Notes under the pieces: generated by a model
Databases searched by the model: none
The model's input: only the letters and a program-made list of their open reading frames with translations
What the model was told of the DNA's origin: nothing
In this document: positions 17,591 to 26,598 of the stretch, piece by piece
How the letters are laid out: each line of letters opens with the position of its first letter
Position numbering within the stretch: the stretch's first letter is position 1
DNA from: Thermohalobaculum sp039028795
GTDB taxonomy: Bacteria > Pseudomonadota > Alphaproteobacteria > Rhodobacterales > Rhodobacteraceae
Length of the DNA: 64,000 nt
Reading direction: 5' to 3'
Assembly: GCA_039028795.1 (NCBI GenBank)
Contig: JBCCHJ010000004.1
Location: 62,001-126,000, forward strand
Made by a program: the position numbers and the translations under genes

Positions 17591-19087
17591 TTAAAAGGTC
17601 TGATCGTAGTCCCCGACGCTGGGCTCGGTGCGGATCACCGCATCCAGCGCCTCGAAGATCGCGCGCAGTTCGTCTTCCGACGTGCTGGACTCGCAGACAA
17701 CAACCAGGTTCGGCGTGTTCGAGGATGCCCGCACCAGCGCCCATGCACCACCTTCCAGAATCACTCGGGCGCCGTTGACGGTGACAACGTTTTCGATCTT
17801 CAGCGGACCCAGGTTCTCGCCCGCGTTGCCCATTGCAACCAGTTTGGCCTGCAGGCGTTCGATGACCGCATATTTTTCTTCATCGGCACAGAACGGCGAC
17901 ATCGTCGGCGTGGAATATGTTGTTGGCAGATCCCGACGCAGATCGGCCATGGACTTGTCAGGGTTGCGATCCATCAGCTTGCAAAGCTCGACCGCCACGC
18001 GCAGGCCGCAATCGTATCCCTTGCCGATGGGATCGGCCAGAAAGTAGTGGCCTGATTTCTCAAACCCGGCCAGTGCGCCCAGTTCATGAACGCGGCGCTT
18101 CATGTGGCTGTGCCCGGTCTTCCAGTAATCGGCTTTGGCACCGCCTTCGATCAATCCGGGATCCGAGGCGAAGAGCCCGGTGGATTTGACATCCGCCACA
18201 AAGGTTGCTCCAGGATAGATCTTGATCAGATCGCGGGCCATGATGACCCCGACCTTGTCGGCAAAAATCTCCTCGCCTTCATTGTCGACGACGCCGCAAC
18301 GGTCACCATCGCCGTCGAAACCCAATGCCAGATCCGCGCCCGACGCCTTCACGGCATCCGCCATGTCGTGCAGCATCTCCATTGCTTCGGGGTTGGCGTT
18401 GTAGTGTGGGAAGTCGTAATCCAGTTCGCAGTGCAGGGGCACGACTTCGCAGCCGATGCTTTCCAGTACCTCGGGCGCAAAGGCCCCAGCGGTGCCGTTA
18501 CCGGTAGCGCAGACAACCTTCAGCGGCCGGGTCATTTTGAAGTCGCCGACAAGATCTTTGATATAGCGTTCTTTGACGCCCTCGGCCTTCACATAGCGCC
18601 CGCCATCGCGCAGCACGCCGTTGCCGCCCAGCACGATGTCGCGCAGTTGCGCCATTTCATCCGGCCCATGGGTCAGCGGGCGGCCCATGCCCATCTTCAC
18701 CCCGGTCCAACCATTTGGATTATGGCTGGCCGTCACCATCGCCACCGCTTGTGCGTCCAGGTCGAACTGCGAGAAATAGGCCATCGGGGACAACGCGGTG
18801 CCGATGTCCCGCACCTCGGCCCCACCGGCCATAAGACCAACCATAAGCGCCTGTTTGATGGAAAGCGAATATGACCGGTAATCGTTCCCGACGGCCACAA
18901 CCGGCGGCAACCCGGCCGCGTGCAATTGCGTGGCCAGACCCAAACCCAGCGCCTGAATACCCTCCAGATTAATTTCCTCCGGGAACCGCCAGCGTGCATC
19001 GTATTCGCGAAACCCTGTCGGCTTGATCATCGGCACGGTCAGACTGTCGAACGTGTTTACATCGACTTCAGTCAGGGGTTTTTTCAT
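17591..19087 (-). CDS. Phosphomannomutase/phosphoglucomutase (AlgC type)
   Basis: This alpha-D-phosphohexomutase interconverts hexose 6-phosphate and 1-phosphate, supplying nucleotide sugars for surface polysaccharides. The 498-residue protein has the phospho-serine loop TASHNPNGWTG (S121), the magnesium loop GFDGDGDRCG, the sugar-binding loop region FEKSGHYFLADP and the phosphate-binding C-terminal domain (VRASSNTPNLVV). The length fits the family. It is on the same strand as kdsA and the KpsE/KpsT genes upstream, which supports a role in capsule or LPS precursor supply. Confidence 0.92.
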   Translation of the reverse strand: MKKPLTEVDVNTFDSLTVPMIKPTGFREYDARWRFPEEINLEGIQALGLGLATQLHAAGLPPVVAVGNDYRSYSLSIKQALMVGLMAGGAEVRDIGTALSPMAYFSQFDLDAQAVAMVTASHNPNGWTGVKMGMGRPLTHGPDEMAQLRDIVLGGNGVLRDGGRYVKAEGVKERYIKDLVGDFKMTRPLKVVCATGNGTAGAFAPEVLESIGCEVVPLHCELDYDFPHYNANPEAMEMLHDMADAVKASGADLALGFDGDGDRCGVVDNEGEEIFADKVGVIMARDLIKIYPGATFVADVKSTGLFASDPGLIEGGAKADYWKTGHSHMKRRVHELGALAGFEKSGHYFLADPIGKGYDCGLRVAVELCKLMDRNPDKSMADLRRDLPTTYSTPTMSPFCADEEKYAVIERLQAKLVAMGNAGENLGPLKIENVVTVNGARVILEGGAWALVRASSNTPNLVVVCESSTSEDELRAIFEALDAVIRTEPSVGDYDQTF

Positions 19088-19157
19088 GACGGGTCTCTCA
19101 TTCTGATTGGACGGGGTAATTTCGGGCTTAAATAAATGAAAACAGACGAATTTCAGG

Positions 19158-20009
19158 TCATTCTAGCATCACAGGTGCGGACTTGGCAGGTCCATCGATC
19201 GACAACAGCACATCCAATAGGCCGGCCATCTGATCCAGCGGGATCATGTTCGGGCCATCGGACGGCGCTGTATCCGGATCCGGGTGGGATTCGATGAAGA
19301 ACCCGGCCACGCCCACCGCCGCCGCGGCCCGGGCCAGGACCGGTGCGAACTCTCGCTGACCACCCGAAGATCCGCCGCGGCCGCCCGGTTGTTGCACGGA
19401 ATGGGTCGCATCGAAGATCACCGGAAATCCGGTAGCCGCCATTTGTGGCAGGGCCCGCATATCGGTGACCAGTGTATTGTAGCCAAAGGACGTGCCGCGT
19501 TCGGTCAGCAGAATGTTCTGGTTTCCTGCGTCAGCGACTTTCTCGGCGACGTTGGGCATTTCCCAAGGGGACAGAAACTGGCCCTTTTTTACGTTCACGG
19601 CTTTGCCGGTTTCCGCCGCGGCGACCAACAGGTCCGTTTGCCGGCAAAGGAATGCCGGGATCTGCAGGCAATCGCAAACCTCGGCCACCGGGATACATTG
19701 ATCCGGCAGATGCACATCAGTCAGCACCGGGCAACCGATGGCCTGTTTCACGGCGGCCAGGACGGCAAGACCTTCGTCCAAACCAAGGCCGCGCTTGCCG
19801 CTGACCGAGGTGCGGTTGGCTTTGTCGAAACTTGCCTTGAAGACATAGCCGATAGCGCGGTCTCGGCAGATCTCGGCCAGATGCCCCGCGATATCGATGG
19901 AATGGTTCGAACCCTCTGCCGCACAGGGCCCGGAAATCAGCGCAAACTTCTGGTCGTTAGCAATGCTAACGTCACCGATCTTCACGGTGCGCATGGATGT
20001 CTGGCTCAC
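19158..20009 (-). CDS. kdsA: 3-deoxy-8-phosphooctulonate synthase KdsA
   Basis: KdsA condenses phosphoenolpyruvate with arabinose 5-phosphate to Kdo 8-phosphate, the committed step of Kdo synthesis for LPS and capsules. The 283-residue protein shows ISGPCAAEG, FKASFDKANR, TDVHLPDQ, the lysine-containing VNVKKGQFLSPWEM and the C-terminal FFIESHPDPDTAPSDGPNM. It follows the KpsE-like gene after 25 bases on the same strand, which suggests that its Kdo is directed to a capsule-type glycan. Confidence 0.95.
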   Translation of the reverse strand: MSQTSMRTVKIGDVSIANDQKFALISGPCAAEGSNHSIDIAGHLAEICRDRAIGYVFKASFDKANRTSVSGKRGLGLDEGLAVLAAVKQAIGCPVLTDVHLPDQCIPVAEVCDCLQIPAFLCRQTDLLVAAAETGKAVNVKKGQFLSPWEMPNVAEKVADAGNQNILLTERGTSFGYNTLVTDMRALPQMAATGFPVIFDATHSVQQPGGRGGSSGGQREFAPVLARAAAAVGVAGFFIESHPDPDTAPSDGPNMIPLDQMAGLLDVLLSIDGPAKSAPVMLE

Positions 20010-20034
20010 GGGGTTCTCCCAACGCGCCTGATGG

Positions 20035-21588
20035 CTAAATGCTCGCCTGCTCCCGGATCAGCGAAAGCGTCAGCGACGCGATGATGTAGAAGCCCAGAAA
20101 ACCCAAAAAGGCAAGAGCCGTCATCTCCGGCTTCTTCGGATAATTCGCCCGATCCGGCAAAGATGGCTGTGCGACGACCTCGAGATATCGATGCTGCCGG
20201 GACGCGTTGGTGCGGGCGGCATCGCGTTGCTGCACGGAGGAGGTTAACTTCAACATCGCCGTCTCAACATTCAACCGTGCAGACATCATGCTGGCATTCA
20301 GTTCTGCCAACGTTTCCTGATCGGCGCTTCCTCCTGCGATCGAGGCGCGCAGATCCGCAATCTGATCCTTTTTTGTCGAGACCTGGGTGCGCAAGCGCTG
20401 GATCCTGGGATCGGCTTCAGATGCAACCTGGCGTAAGTTGGTCAACTTAGCTTCCAGAACCAGTAGCTCCGCCTCCAGCGTCCCAATCAACGTGGTTTTC
20501 TGTGCGACTTCCCCTTCGACAGAAAAAATCTTGTTTAGTTCTTGTGCCTTGGCCAGCGCCGCCTGGGCAGCTTTCCATTCGGCCTCCGCCTCGGCAACGT
20601 ACTGTTCGGAATCGCGCAATGCGTCTTCGCGGATACGGTCTGACAGGCTGTCGACCATTTCCTCGGCATAGCCAATTATCGCCCGACTGAACCGCCGCGC
20701 AGATTCTGTGTCAGCTGCGACCAGTTCCATTTCCAGAATACCTTCCGTCGGATCATAACTGACTGAAACCATGCTTTGATAACTGTCGAAGGCATCCTCG
20801 AATGACGCATCCGCGGGCAATCGGTGCCAAAAATCCAGATCGGGGTCCTGGAAGTGGGCAATCCAGGCATGGTCCGCGTCAAGGCGCACCAGCAGATCCC
20901 GGGACGTGATATATGTCTGGACAGCAACCGGATCGAACAGGCTGCTGCCACCGCCACCGCCGAGCAGCGCACCGAAAATTCCGCTTGGCCCTGTTGCCGC
21001 GGCTTCCGCCCCGCGCACCTGGAACGTCGTTTCAGACTTGTACATGTCAGACGCCTGGAACCACAGGAACCAGGCCACGGCCAATGTGGGCACGACCACA
21101 AACAGCAGCAGCTTGACCAGCATGCCCCCGCCCTTGCGGCGGCGGCGGCGCACGAGATCTCGGCGGATCGCCTCGACCCGTTCGGCCCGCAATGCCGGCG
21201 TATCCGGCTTGATGTCCGGCCGCAGCGCCGGCAGCGCGCTGCCGCGTTTGCCCCCGCCTTGCGGTGCAGCGCGCGCTGCTTTTTGGTCTGGATCTGAGTT
21301 GTCCGCCCCGGCACGCCCCTGCGCGGCCGCCTGCTGGCGCCTGATTTCGTCCCGGCGCTTTTTCACCCGGGCCTGCTTGGCCGCCCGGTGCTTGGCCACG
21401 GCCTCTTCATCCAGCGGCGGCGGTGGTGTCGGCAGCTTCGCGTCTGCCTCGCCCTTTGCGCTGCCATCCTGATCTTGGCCGTCTGCATCCTTTCGGCCCG
21501 AAGCACCGCCGGGGCGTTCCTCAAACATACCGGACATGTCGGCACCTGGCCGCCCGCCATCCGGATCTCTGGTCTGATCTTCACTCAT
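20035..21588 (-). CDS. KpsE-like capsule polysaccharide export inner-membrane protein
   Basis: The 517-residue protein belongs to the polysaccharide co-polymerase/KpsE class that bridges the inner-membrane ABC exporter to the outer-membrane channel. It has a long polar, charged cytoplasmic N-terminus (about 165 residues, rich in Asp, Lys, Arg and Pro), a first membrane segment (LVKLLLFVVVPTLAVAWFLW), a periplasmic region with extended coiled coils (residues about 340-480) and a C-terminal membrane segment (MTALAFLGFLGFYIIASLTLSL). The start overlaps the stop of the kpsT-like gene by eight bases. The frame is open nine codons further upstream. Confidence 0.88.
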   Translation of the reverse strand: MSEDQTRDPDGGRPGADMSGMFEERPGGASGRKDADGQDQDGSAKGEADAKLPTPPPPLDEEAVAKHRAAKQARVKKRRDEIRRQQAAAQGRAGADNSDPDQKAARAAPQGGGKRGSALPALRPDIKPDTPALRAERVEAIRRDLVRRRRRKGGGMLVKLLLFVVVPTLAVAWFLWFQASDMYKSETTFQVRGAEAAATGPSGIFGALLGGGGGSSLFDPVAVQTYITSRDLLVRLDADHAWIAHFQDPDLDFWHRLPADASFEDAFDSYQSMVSVSYDPTEGILEMELVAADTESARRFSRAIIGYAEEMVDSLSDRIREDALRDSEQYVAEAEAEWKAAQAALAKAQELNKIFSVEGEVAQKTTLIGTLEAELLVLEAKLTNLRQVASEADPRIQRLRTQVSTKKDQIADLRASIAGGSADQETLAELNASMMSARLNVETAMLKLTSSVQQRDAARTNASRQHRYLEVVAQPSLPDRANYPKKPEMTALAFLGFLGFYIIASLTLSLIREQASI

Positions 21589-22228
21589 ACTCGTAAAGCT
21601 CTTTCGCCTCTTCAAGGCTGTCGAACATGTGCAACTGCCCGTCCATCAGCACTGCGGCTTGGTCGCAATACTGTTTTAGCGTCTCTGGGCTGTGGGACAC
21701 CATGATCAGCGTCGAATACTCCAGGCGCTCGCGAAACATCGCCGCCGCCTTTTGATTAAAGTTCCGATCACCTGCCGATGCGCCTTCATCCACCAGATAA
21801 AAGTCGAAGTCGATGGCCATTAGGATCGCAAAGATCAAACGTGACCGCATACCAGACGAATAGGTCATCACCGGCATGTCGATATAGTGGCCGAGTTCGG
21901 CAAAATCGATGCAGAACGCCAGCGTCTCATATTCATCGCGATCATAGAGGCGGGCGATATACCGGATGTTTTCCGCCCCGGACATCGTGCGGACAACGCC
22001 ACCATTGAAACCGACCGGCCACGAAATCCGCCCGCGGCGGTAGACCCTGCCGTGATCCGGCTTTTCCAACCCGGCCATCATGTTGACCAGCGTGGTCTTC
22101 CCGGTGCCGTTCGGGGCCAAGATACCCAGATTGCGGCCAACATTCACTTCGAACGAGGCGTCATGCAGGATGACCTTTTGATGGCCACCTGTCCAAAAGG
22201 ACTTGCTGACATTGTCAAAGCGGATCAT
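21581..22228 (-). CDS. KpsT-like polysaccharide ABC transporter ATP-binding protein
   Basis: The 215-residue ATPase shows Walker A APNGTGKTTLVNMMAG, the divergent signature SSGMRSRL typical of polysaccharide exporters, Walker B FYLVDEG and the switch histidine in MVSHSPET. In group 2 capsule systems KpsT works with the permease KpsM and with KpsE. Here KpsT and KpsE are translationally coupled, but no KpsM is adjacent. The first gene upstream on this strand is an epimerase, and a TerB gene lies on the other strand. The permease must be elsewhere. Confidence 0.9.
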   Translation of the reverse strand: MIRFDNVSKSFWTGGHQKVILHDASFEVNVGRNLGILAPNGTGKTTLVNMMAGLEKPDHGRVYRRGRISWPVGFNGGVVRTMSGAENIRYIARLYDRDEYETLAFCIDFAELGHYIDMPVMTYSSGMRSRLIFAILMAIDFDFYLVDEGASAGDRNFNQKAAAMFRERLEYSTLIMVSHSPETLKQYCDQAAVLMDGQLHMFDSLEEAKELYEYE

Positions 22229-22421
22229 GCACGCGCCGGTTTCTTAGTTTCGCTGCTCACAGATCGGATACCATACTCGTTGCCGCACTATCATAGCGAA
22301 AACCCCATTTTCGGTTAACCCCACAGTTTTTCAGCGGTGAATCAGGTCAATTTTGGCTCAATTTGCAGTGCAAACTGCATTCTCGCTCGCATTTTGCCTG
22401 GGACGATCCTAGATCAGGGCG

Positions 22422-22868
22422 ATGCTGGATCGACTTTTACAACGCCTTTCCGCTGGACCGGTCCCGGAAGAAACAGGCGCCCCTGCCGATCAGATCGCGA
22501 TCGCCGCGATCCTGGTCGAGGCCGCACGCGCGGACGATGAATATCTTGATGCGGAACGCGACATGATCGACCGGATCCTGATGGATCGCTATGGCGTGGA
22601 CAATGCCGCTGCCACAGCGCTCCGCGTAGATGGCGAGGCCGCGCAGGCCGAAGCAACGGATATCGTGCGCTTTACCCGCGTCTTGAAGGATGCCGTGCCC
22701 TTCGAGGACCGGGTCAGCGTGATCGAGGCGGTCTGGCGTGTCGTCTATGCCGACGAGACCCGGGATGCGGATGAGGCAAACCTGATCCGCAGGTTGTGCG
22801 GCTTGCTCTATGTTCCCGACCGTGATGCGGGGCTGGCACGCCAACGGGTTACCGGTCAGACGTCGTAA
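22422..22868 (+). CDS. TerB-family protein (COG4103 type)
   Basis: The 148-residue mostly helical protein has the TerB pattern of two metal-binding-like acidic helical repeats: AAILVEAARADDEYLDAERDMIDRIL near residues 25-50 and IEAVWRVVYADETRDADEANLIRRL near residues 100-127. TerB domains occur in tellurite resistance and membrane-stress modules, but isolated copies have unknown function. The gene converges with the downstream epimerase, overlapping it by 13 bases at the 3-prime ends. A second TerB-like gene lies at 35460-35885. Confidence 0.85.
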   Translation: MLDRLLQRLSAGPVPEETGAPADQIAIAAILVEAARADDEYLDAERDMIDRILMDRYGVDNAAATALRVDGEAAQAEATDIVRFTRVLKDAVPFEDRVSVIEAVWRVVYADETRDADEANLIRRLCGLLYVPDRDAGLARQRVTGQTS

Positions 22869-23914
22869 AACTCGCGATACCAGGTGACGAAATTCGCCAG
22901 CCCGTCACGCAGGCTGGTGGTCGGCTGAAACCCGATCTCCCGCTTTAGGTCTGACATTTCGGCCCAGGTGGCCTTGACGTCGCCCGGCGGCATGGGCTGC
23001 AGATCCCTTTCAGCCGTTGCACCCAGTAAATCTTCCAGGTGCGCGATCAGATCCCCCAGCCGTTCCGGATTGTCGTTGCCAATATTGTAGATCCGGTGCG
23101 GTGCCCAACTGGTGCCCGGGGTCAGCGATGGGCGATCCGTATCCGGATCAGCCGCCGGTGCGCGCGGGATCAACCGCAGGATACCTTCGACGATATCGTC
23201 GATATAGGTGAAATCGCGCTGCATATCGCCGTGATTGAAAACCTTGATCGGCTCGCCCGCCAAAATCGCTTTGGTGAACAGGAAATAGGCCATATCCGGG
23301 CGGCCCCACGGCCCGTAGACCGTGAAGAACCTAAGGCCCGTGGCCGGCAGCCCGTAAAGGTGGCTGTAGGTATGGGCCATCAGCTCGTTCGACTTTTTCG
23401 TCGCGGCATAGAGGCTGACCGGATGATCGACGGGATCGGCCACCGCGAAAGGCTGTTTCGCATTGCCGCCATAGACCGAACTGGAAGAGGCATAGATCAG
23501 GTGGTCGATGTTCGCATGGCGGCAGGCCTCCAGCACATTCAGAAACCCTACCAGGTTCGACTGCGCATAGGCGTGCGGGTTTTGGATGGAATACCGAACC
23601 CCGGCTTGGGCTGCCAGGTGGATGACGTGGGCGGGGTTTACGTCGCCGATCAACCTGTTGAAGGCGGCAATATCTGCCAGATCCATCTCGGTGAAGGAAA
23701 AGCCCGCGTACTGGCGCAGTCGTTTCAATCGCGCGTCTTTCAGGGCTGGGTCGTAATAGTCGTTCAGGTTATCGACCCCGACGACGGGCAGACCTGCCTG
23801 CATCAACCGCTCAGCCAGATGGAAGCCGATAAAGCCTGCCGCACCGGTCACCACGATAGGCCGGTAAGCGTTTAACTTTTCGACCCAACGGGCGGGATCG
23901 TTCTGATTTGCCAT
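22856..23914 (-). CDS. NAD-dependent epimerase, probable UDP-glucuronate 4-epimerase
   Basis: The 352-residue extended SDR has the Rossmann motif VTGAAGFIGFHLAERL, the VDNLNDYYDPALK segment characteristic of UDP-glucuronate/UDP-galacturonate epimerases, the catalytic YAATKKSNE (Tyr-x3-Lys) and FFTVYGPWGRPDMA. It would convert UDP-glucuronate to UDP-galacturonate for surface polysaccharides, in keeping with the nearby capsule-type genes. Homology alone does not exclude another UDP-sugar. It lies 628 bases upstream of kpsT on the same strand, with the TerB gene between on the opposite strand. Confidence 0.88.
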   Translation of the reverse strand: MANQNDPARWVEKLNAYRPIVVTGAAGFIGFHLAERLMQAGLPVVGVDNLNDYYDPALKDARLKRLRQYAGFSFTEMDLADIAAFNRLIGDVNPAHVIHLAAQAGVRYSIQNPHAYAQSNLVGFLNVLEACRHANIDHLIYASSSSVYGGNAKQPFAVADPVDHPVSLYAATKKSNELMAHTYSHLYGLPATGLRFFTVYGPWGRPDMAYFLFTKAILAGEPIKVFNHGDMQRDFTYIDDIVEGILRLIPRAPAADPDTDRPSLTPGTSWAPHRIYNIGNDNPERLGDLIAHLEDLLGATAERDLQPMPPGDVKATWAEMSDLKREIGFQPTTSLRDGLANFVTWYREFYDV

Positions 23915-24004
23915 GGCGCACGGGTCTATTCAGGGTACTCTTCTAACGCAAGCGGCCCGGTGCCAGGGCTCCCCCGTTTCTTTGCCATATAGGACTTTTT
24001 CGCC

Positions 24005-24415
24005 ATGTCTGAGTTTCCGCTGCTCTCTCATGTGTCGGTTGGTACGAACGATATGGCCCGCGCGACGGCGTTTTATGACGCCGTGATGGCTACTTTGGGA
24101 TGCCACCAGATCCTGAACTTAGGCACGGCCGCGGCCTATGGGCGGGAGTTTCCGGTTTTCTGGGTCAACGTGCCCTTGGACGAAACCAAACCTGCCAACC
24201 CAGGCAACGGCATCCACATTGCCTTCACCGCGAAAGACCAGGATCAGGTGAAAGCGTTCTGGCAGGCGGGCATCGATGCGGGCGCAGAAGAAGACGGAGC
24301 CCCGGGACCCCGGCCCGAGTACGGAGCACCCTATTACGGATGTTTCTTGCGCGACCCAGATGGCAACAAAATCGAGGCCGTATTTTGGGACAAGGCTCTG
24401 GCTGAAAAACAGTGA
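24005..24415 (+). CDS. VOC-superfamily (glyoxalase-like) protein
   Basis: The 136-residue protein has the glyoxalase/bleomycin-resistance fold signature: LSHVSVGTNDMARATAFYDAVMATLG at the N-terminus and YYGCFLRDPDGNKIEAVFWD at the C-terminus, with the metal-ligand-like His and Glu at the expected strand ends. The reaction is unknown; relatives range from isomerases to dioxygenases and immunity proteins. It is divergent from the epimerase and followed by 196 bases in which I see no gene. Confidence 0.85.
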   Translation: MSEFPLLSHVSVGTNDMARATAFYDAVMATLGCHQILNLGTAAAYGREFPVFWVNVPLDETKPANPGNGIHIAFTAKDQDQVKAFWQAGIDAGAEEDGAPGPRPEYGAPYYGCFLRDPDGNKIEAVFWDKALAEKQ

Positions 24416-24611
24416 CTCAAAATCCGGGATGCCGGTAGTTTTGCGGGGGCCTAAGCGGCCCGCCCGCCCCGTATCCTGTTGCCGCTTATGGCTAATCTAT
24501 AGTGAATTCTGATCGCCTTGGGGCCCGATAGTGTCCTGGATGGCGCTGTAGCCAACCATCCGAAGTCCAAGCGTTTAGAACGTGGCACCAGATCCGAAAA
24601 CTTCACCAATC

Positions 24612-26303
24612 TCACACAAACGCAAACACTAAAAATCCGACCAACAGCACCGCCATCCACAAGGCCATAGAACCACTGGGCTGTGTGCGTGCCAAAGTCC
24701 CCGTCGGCCCATGTTCGCGATAGAGTTTCTGGATCGCCCGGCCCGAGGCATCCAGCCAGCGGTCTGCTATGGCCGACCATCCCTTCATCCAACCAAGCTG
24801 GAATTCCCGTGCAACCACGTGCCCCGCACGGCGCCAGAACCAGTCGATATCCAGTGTTATCGTCAATGTGCGTTTCAGCCAGGGCAATAGCAGGAAGAAG
24901 GCAAGGCCAGAGAAGCCCAAAAGCTGCAGATAGAAGACGATCTTGTAGGTTTTATAGGGCGGATACTCGATGGCGTATGGCAGGATGCTGTGCAGTGGCG
25001 TGTACCAGATGCCCATACCGATGCAGAGGAAGGCCATCAGGATCATGGCGGCCTGCATGTTCCAAGGCGGGTCCTTGGGCCTGAGGCCGGAATCCTTCTG
25101 GAAAAAGACAAACCAGGGATACTTGATCGTGGCGTGCAGGAAGACCCCCGCGGATCCGACGCCCAGGGCTATCCAGACCCAGAACATATGCTCGTCCGCC
25201 GCCGCCGAGCTGATCATGGTTTTCGAGACAAACCCGGATGTCAGCGGCATCCCCGCGATGGCCAAGCCCCCGATGATCCCACAAATGCACGACACGGGCA
25301 TGGTGCGGAACAACCCGCCCAAGTCGGAACATTTCGACCGCCCGGTCATATAGAGGACAGACCCTGCGCTCATCAGCAGCAGCGCCTTGTAGATGATATG
25401 GGCGAATGCGTGGGCTGCGGCCCCGTTCAGCGCCAGTTCTGTGCCGATCCCAACGGCGCAGACCATATACCCGACCTGGTTGCAGATCGAGAATGACAGG
25501 ATTCGCCGCATATCGTTTTCCAGGATCGCGTAGACGATCCCGTAAAGCACCATGTAGATCCCGGCATAGATCAGGACCTCCTCGCCGGGATAGCCTCGGA
25601 TCAAAGTGTAGACCGCGGTCTTCGTTGTGAACGCGGACAGGAACACCGTGCCCGACCAGGACGCCGCCGGATAGGCATCCGGCAGCCAGGCTGCGATGGG
25701 CGGTGCGCCGGCGTTTATCAGGAACGAGGCCAGGATCAGCCAATAGGCGAATGTCGGTGCCGCAGCGATGTTTTCCGCTGTGAAGGCGGTCGATCCGGTA
25801 TGACCGATCAGCCCCGCAATTCCAGACATGAACAAGACGCCGCCCAGGAAGTGGATCACCGCATATCTTAAGCCCGGACCTTGAGCCTCGCGCCCGCCCA
25901 TCCAGACGACGGTGGTTGATCCGATCGCCATGATCTCCCAGAAAATGAAGACCGTGATCAGGTCGCCTGCGAAGCAGACGCCGATGGCCGACCCCGCATA
26001 AAGGAACGCCGCGGAAAGCTCGATCGTGTTCTTCTGATTCAGCGCGAACAGCCCGCCAGCAAAGGCCATGAAGGCAAAGACGGTGGCGAATAAACGGGAC
26101 AGGGCATCCGCCTGCACCGGGATCAGTTCCATGCCGAGCCAAGTACCGCTGACAGACGCCCCGTCTGGCAGGGCCCATATCCCGAACAGTGCCGCCAGCG
26201 GCACGGTCAGGATCAGCAGACGCCGTAGCACAGCCGGACATGCCGGCATCAACAGCCCCGCGATGATCAGCCAAATGCCGGGGGATGTGAGGACATCAAT
26301 CAT
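24612..26303 (-). CDS. Mrp/Mnh antiporter subunit, MnhD/NuoL-like (third copy)
   Basis: This 563-residue polytopic protein is the last gene of the antiporter operon. It carries the proton-translocation signature of the complex I NuoL/M/N and MrpA/D family: a conserved Glu in VFIFWEIMAIGSTT, Lys in FTTKTAVYTLI, and His/Lys in AHAFAHIIYKALLLMS. A C-terminal extension (about residues 490-563) adds an amphipathic, Trp-rich segment and a final membrane helix. It overlaps the preceding 100-residue gene by eight bases. It is a paralogue of the two other large subunits at 26595-28064 and 28279-29778. Confidence 0.9.
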   Translation of the reverse strand: MIDVLTSPGIWLIIAGLLMPACPAVLRRLLILTVPLAALFGIWALPDGASVSGTWLGMELIPVQADALSRLFATVFAFMAFAGGLFALNQKNTIELSAAFLYAGSAIGVCFAGDLITVFIFWEIMAIGSTTVVWMGGREAQGPGLRYAVIHFLGGVLFMSGIAGLIGHTGSTAFTAENIAAAPTFAYWLILASFLINAGAPPIAAWLPDAYPAASWSGTVFLSAFTTKTAVYTLIRGYPGEEVLIYAGIYMVLYGIVYAILENDMRRILSFSICNQVGYMVCAVGIGTELALNGAAAHAFAHIIYKALLLMSAGSVLYMTGRSKCSDLGGLFRTMPVSCICGIIGGLAIAGMPLTSGFVSKTMISSAAADEHMFWVWIALGVGSAGVFLHATIKYPWFVFFQKDSGLRPKDPPWNMQAAMILMAFLCIGMGIWYTPLHSILPYAIEYPPYKTYKIVFYLQLLGFSGLAFFLLLPWLKRTLTITLDIDWFWRRAGHVVAREFQLGWMKGWSAIADRWLDASGRAIQKLYREHGPTGTLARTQPSGSMALWMAVLLVGFLVFAFV

Positions 26304-26598
26304 CGTAATATGTGTCCTCGCGCTTCAAGAAGGCGCCGATGAACTTTGACCCAAAGACCAGGGCGACGCAGGCAACAAAGCCAAAGAGACTGCCAAAGCC
26401 GAACCAGCTTTCCACCTCGAAATGCGGCTTCTTCTTCACGAAGAAATCCAACAACGTCAGCGCCGCCAAGACCAAAGCCGATCCGATCCAAATCTTGCGG
26501 ATCGTGGTCTTCCTGACCAGCCAATGCTCGGGCTCTTTGTCGTCTTTGCGCGGCACGGGCTCGCCCGATGGTGGCAGCAATGGGTTCAGATCTGTCAT
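26296..26598 (-). CDS. Small two-helix membrane protein inside the antiporter operon
   Basis: I do not recognise this 100-residue protein as one of the standard Mrp subunits. It has a Pro-rich acidic N-terminus, then HWLVRKTTIRK, a membrane helix (WIGSALVLAALTLLDFFV), a short loop, a second helix (SLFGFVACVALVFGSKFIGAFL) and the tail KREDTYYDD. It overlaps both neighbours by a few bases (ATGA with the upstream gene), so it is translationally coupled. It is likely an accessory subunit of this antiporter variant, by position only. Confidence 0.8.
   Translation of the reverse strand: MTDLNPLLPPSGEPVPRKDDKEPEHWLVRKTTIRKIWIGSALVLAALTLLDFFVKKKPHFEVESWFGFGSLFGFVACVALVFGSKFIGAFLKREDTYYDD

Noticed and set aside
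18086..18874. Open frame of 262 codons on the plus strand
   Set aside because: It lies wholly opposite the phosphohexomutase gene, which has complete motifs. It is an antisense shadow of GC-rich coding DNA.
23039..23875. Plus-strand frame of 278 codons
   Set aside because: It is antisense to the UDP-glucuronate 4-epimerase-like gene and has no recognisable features.
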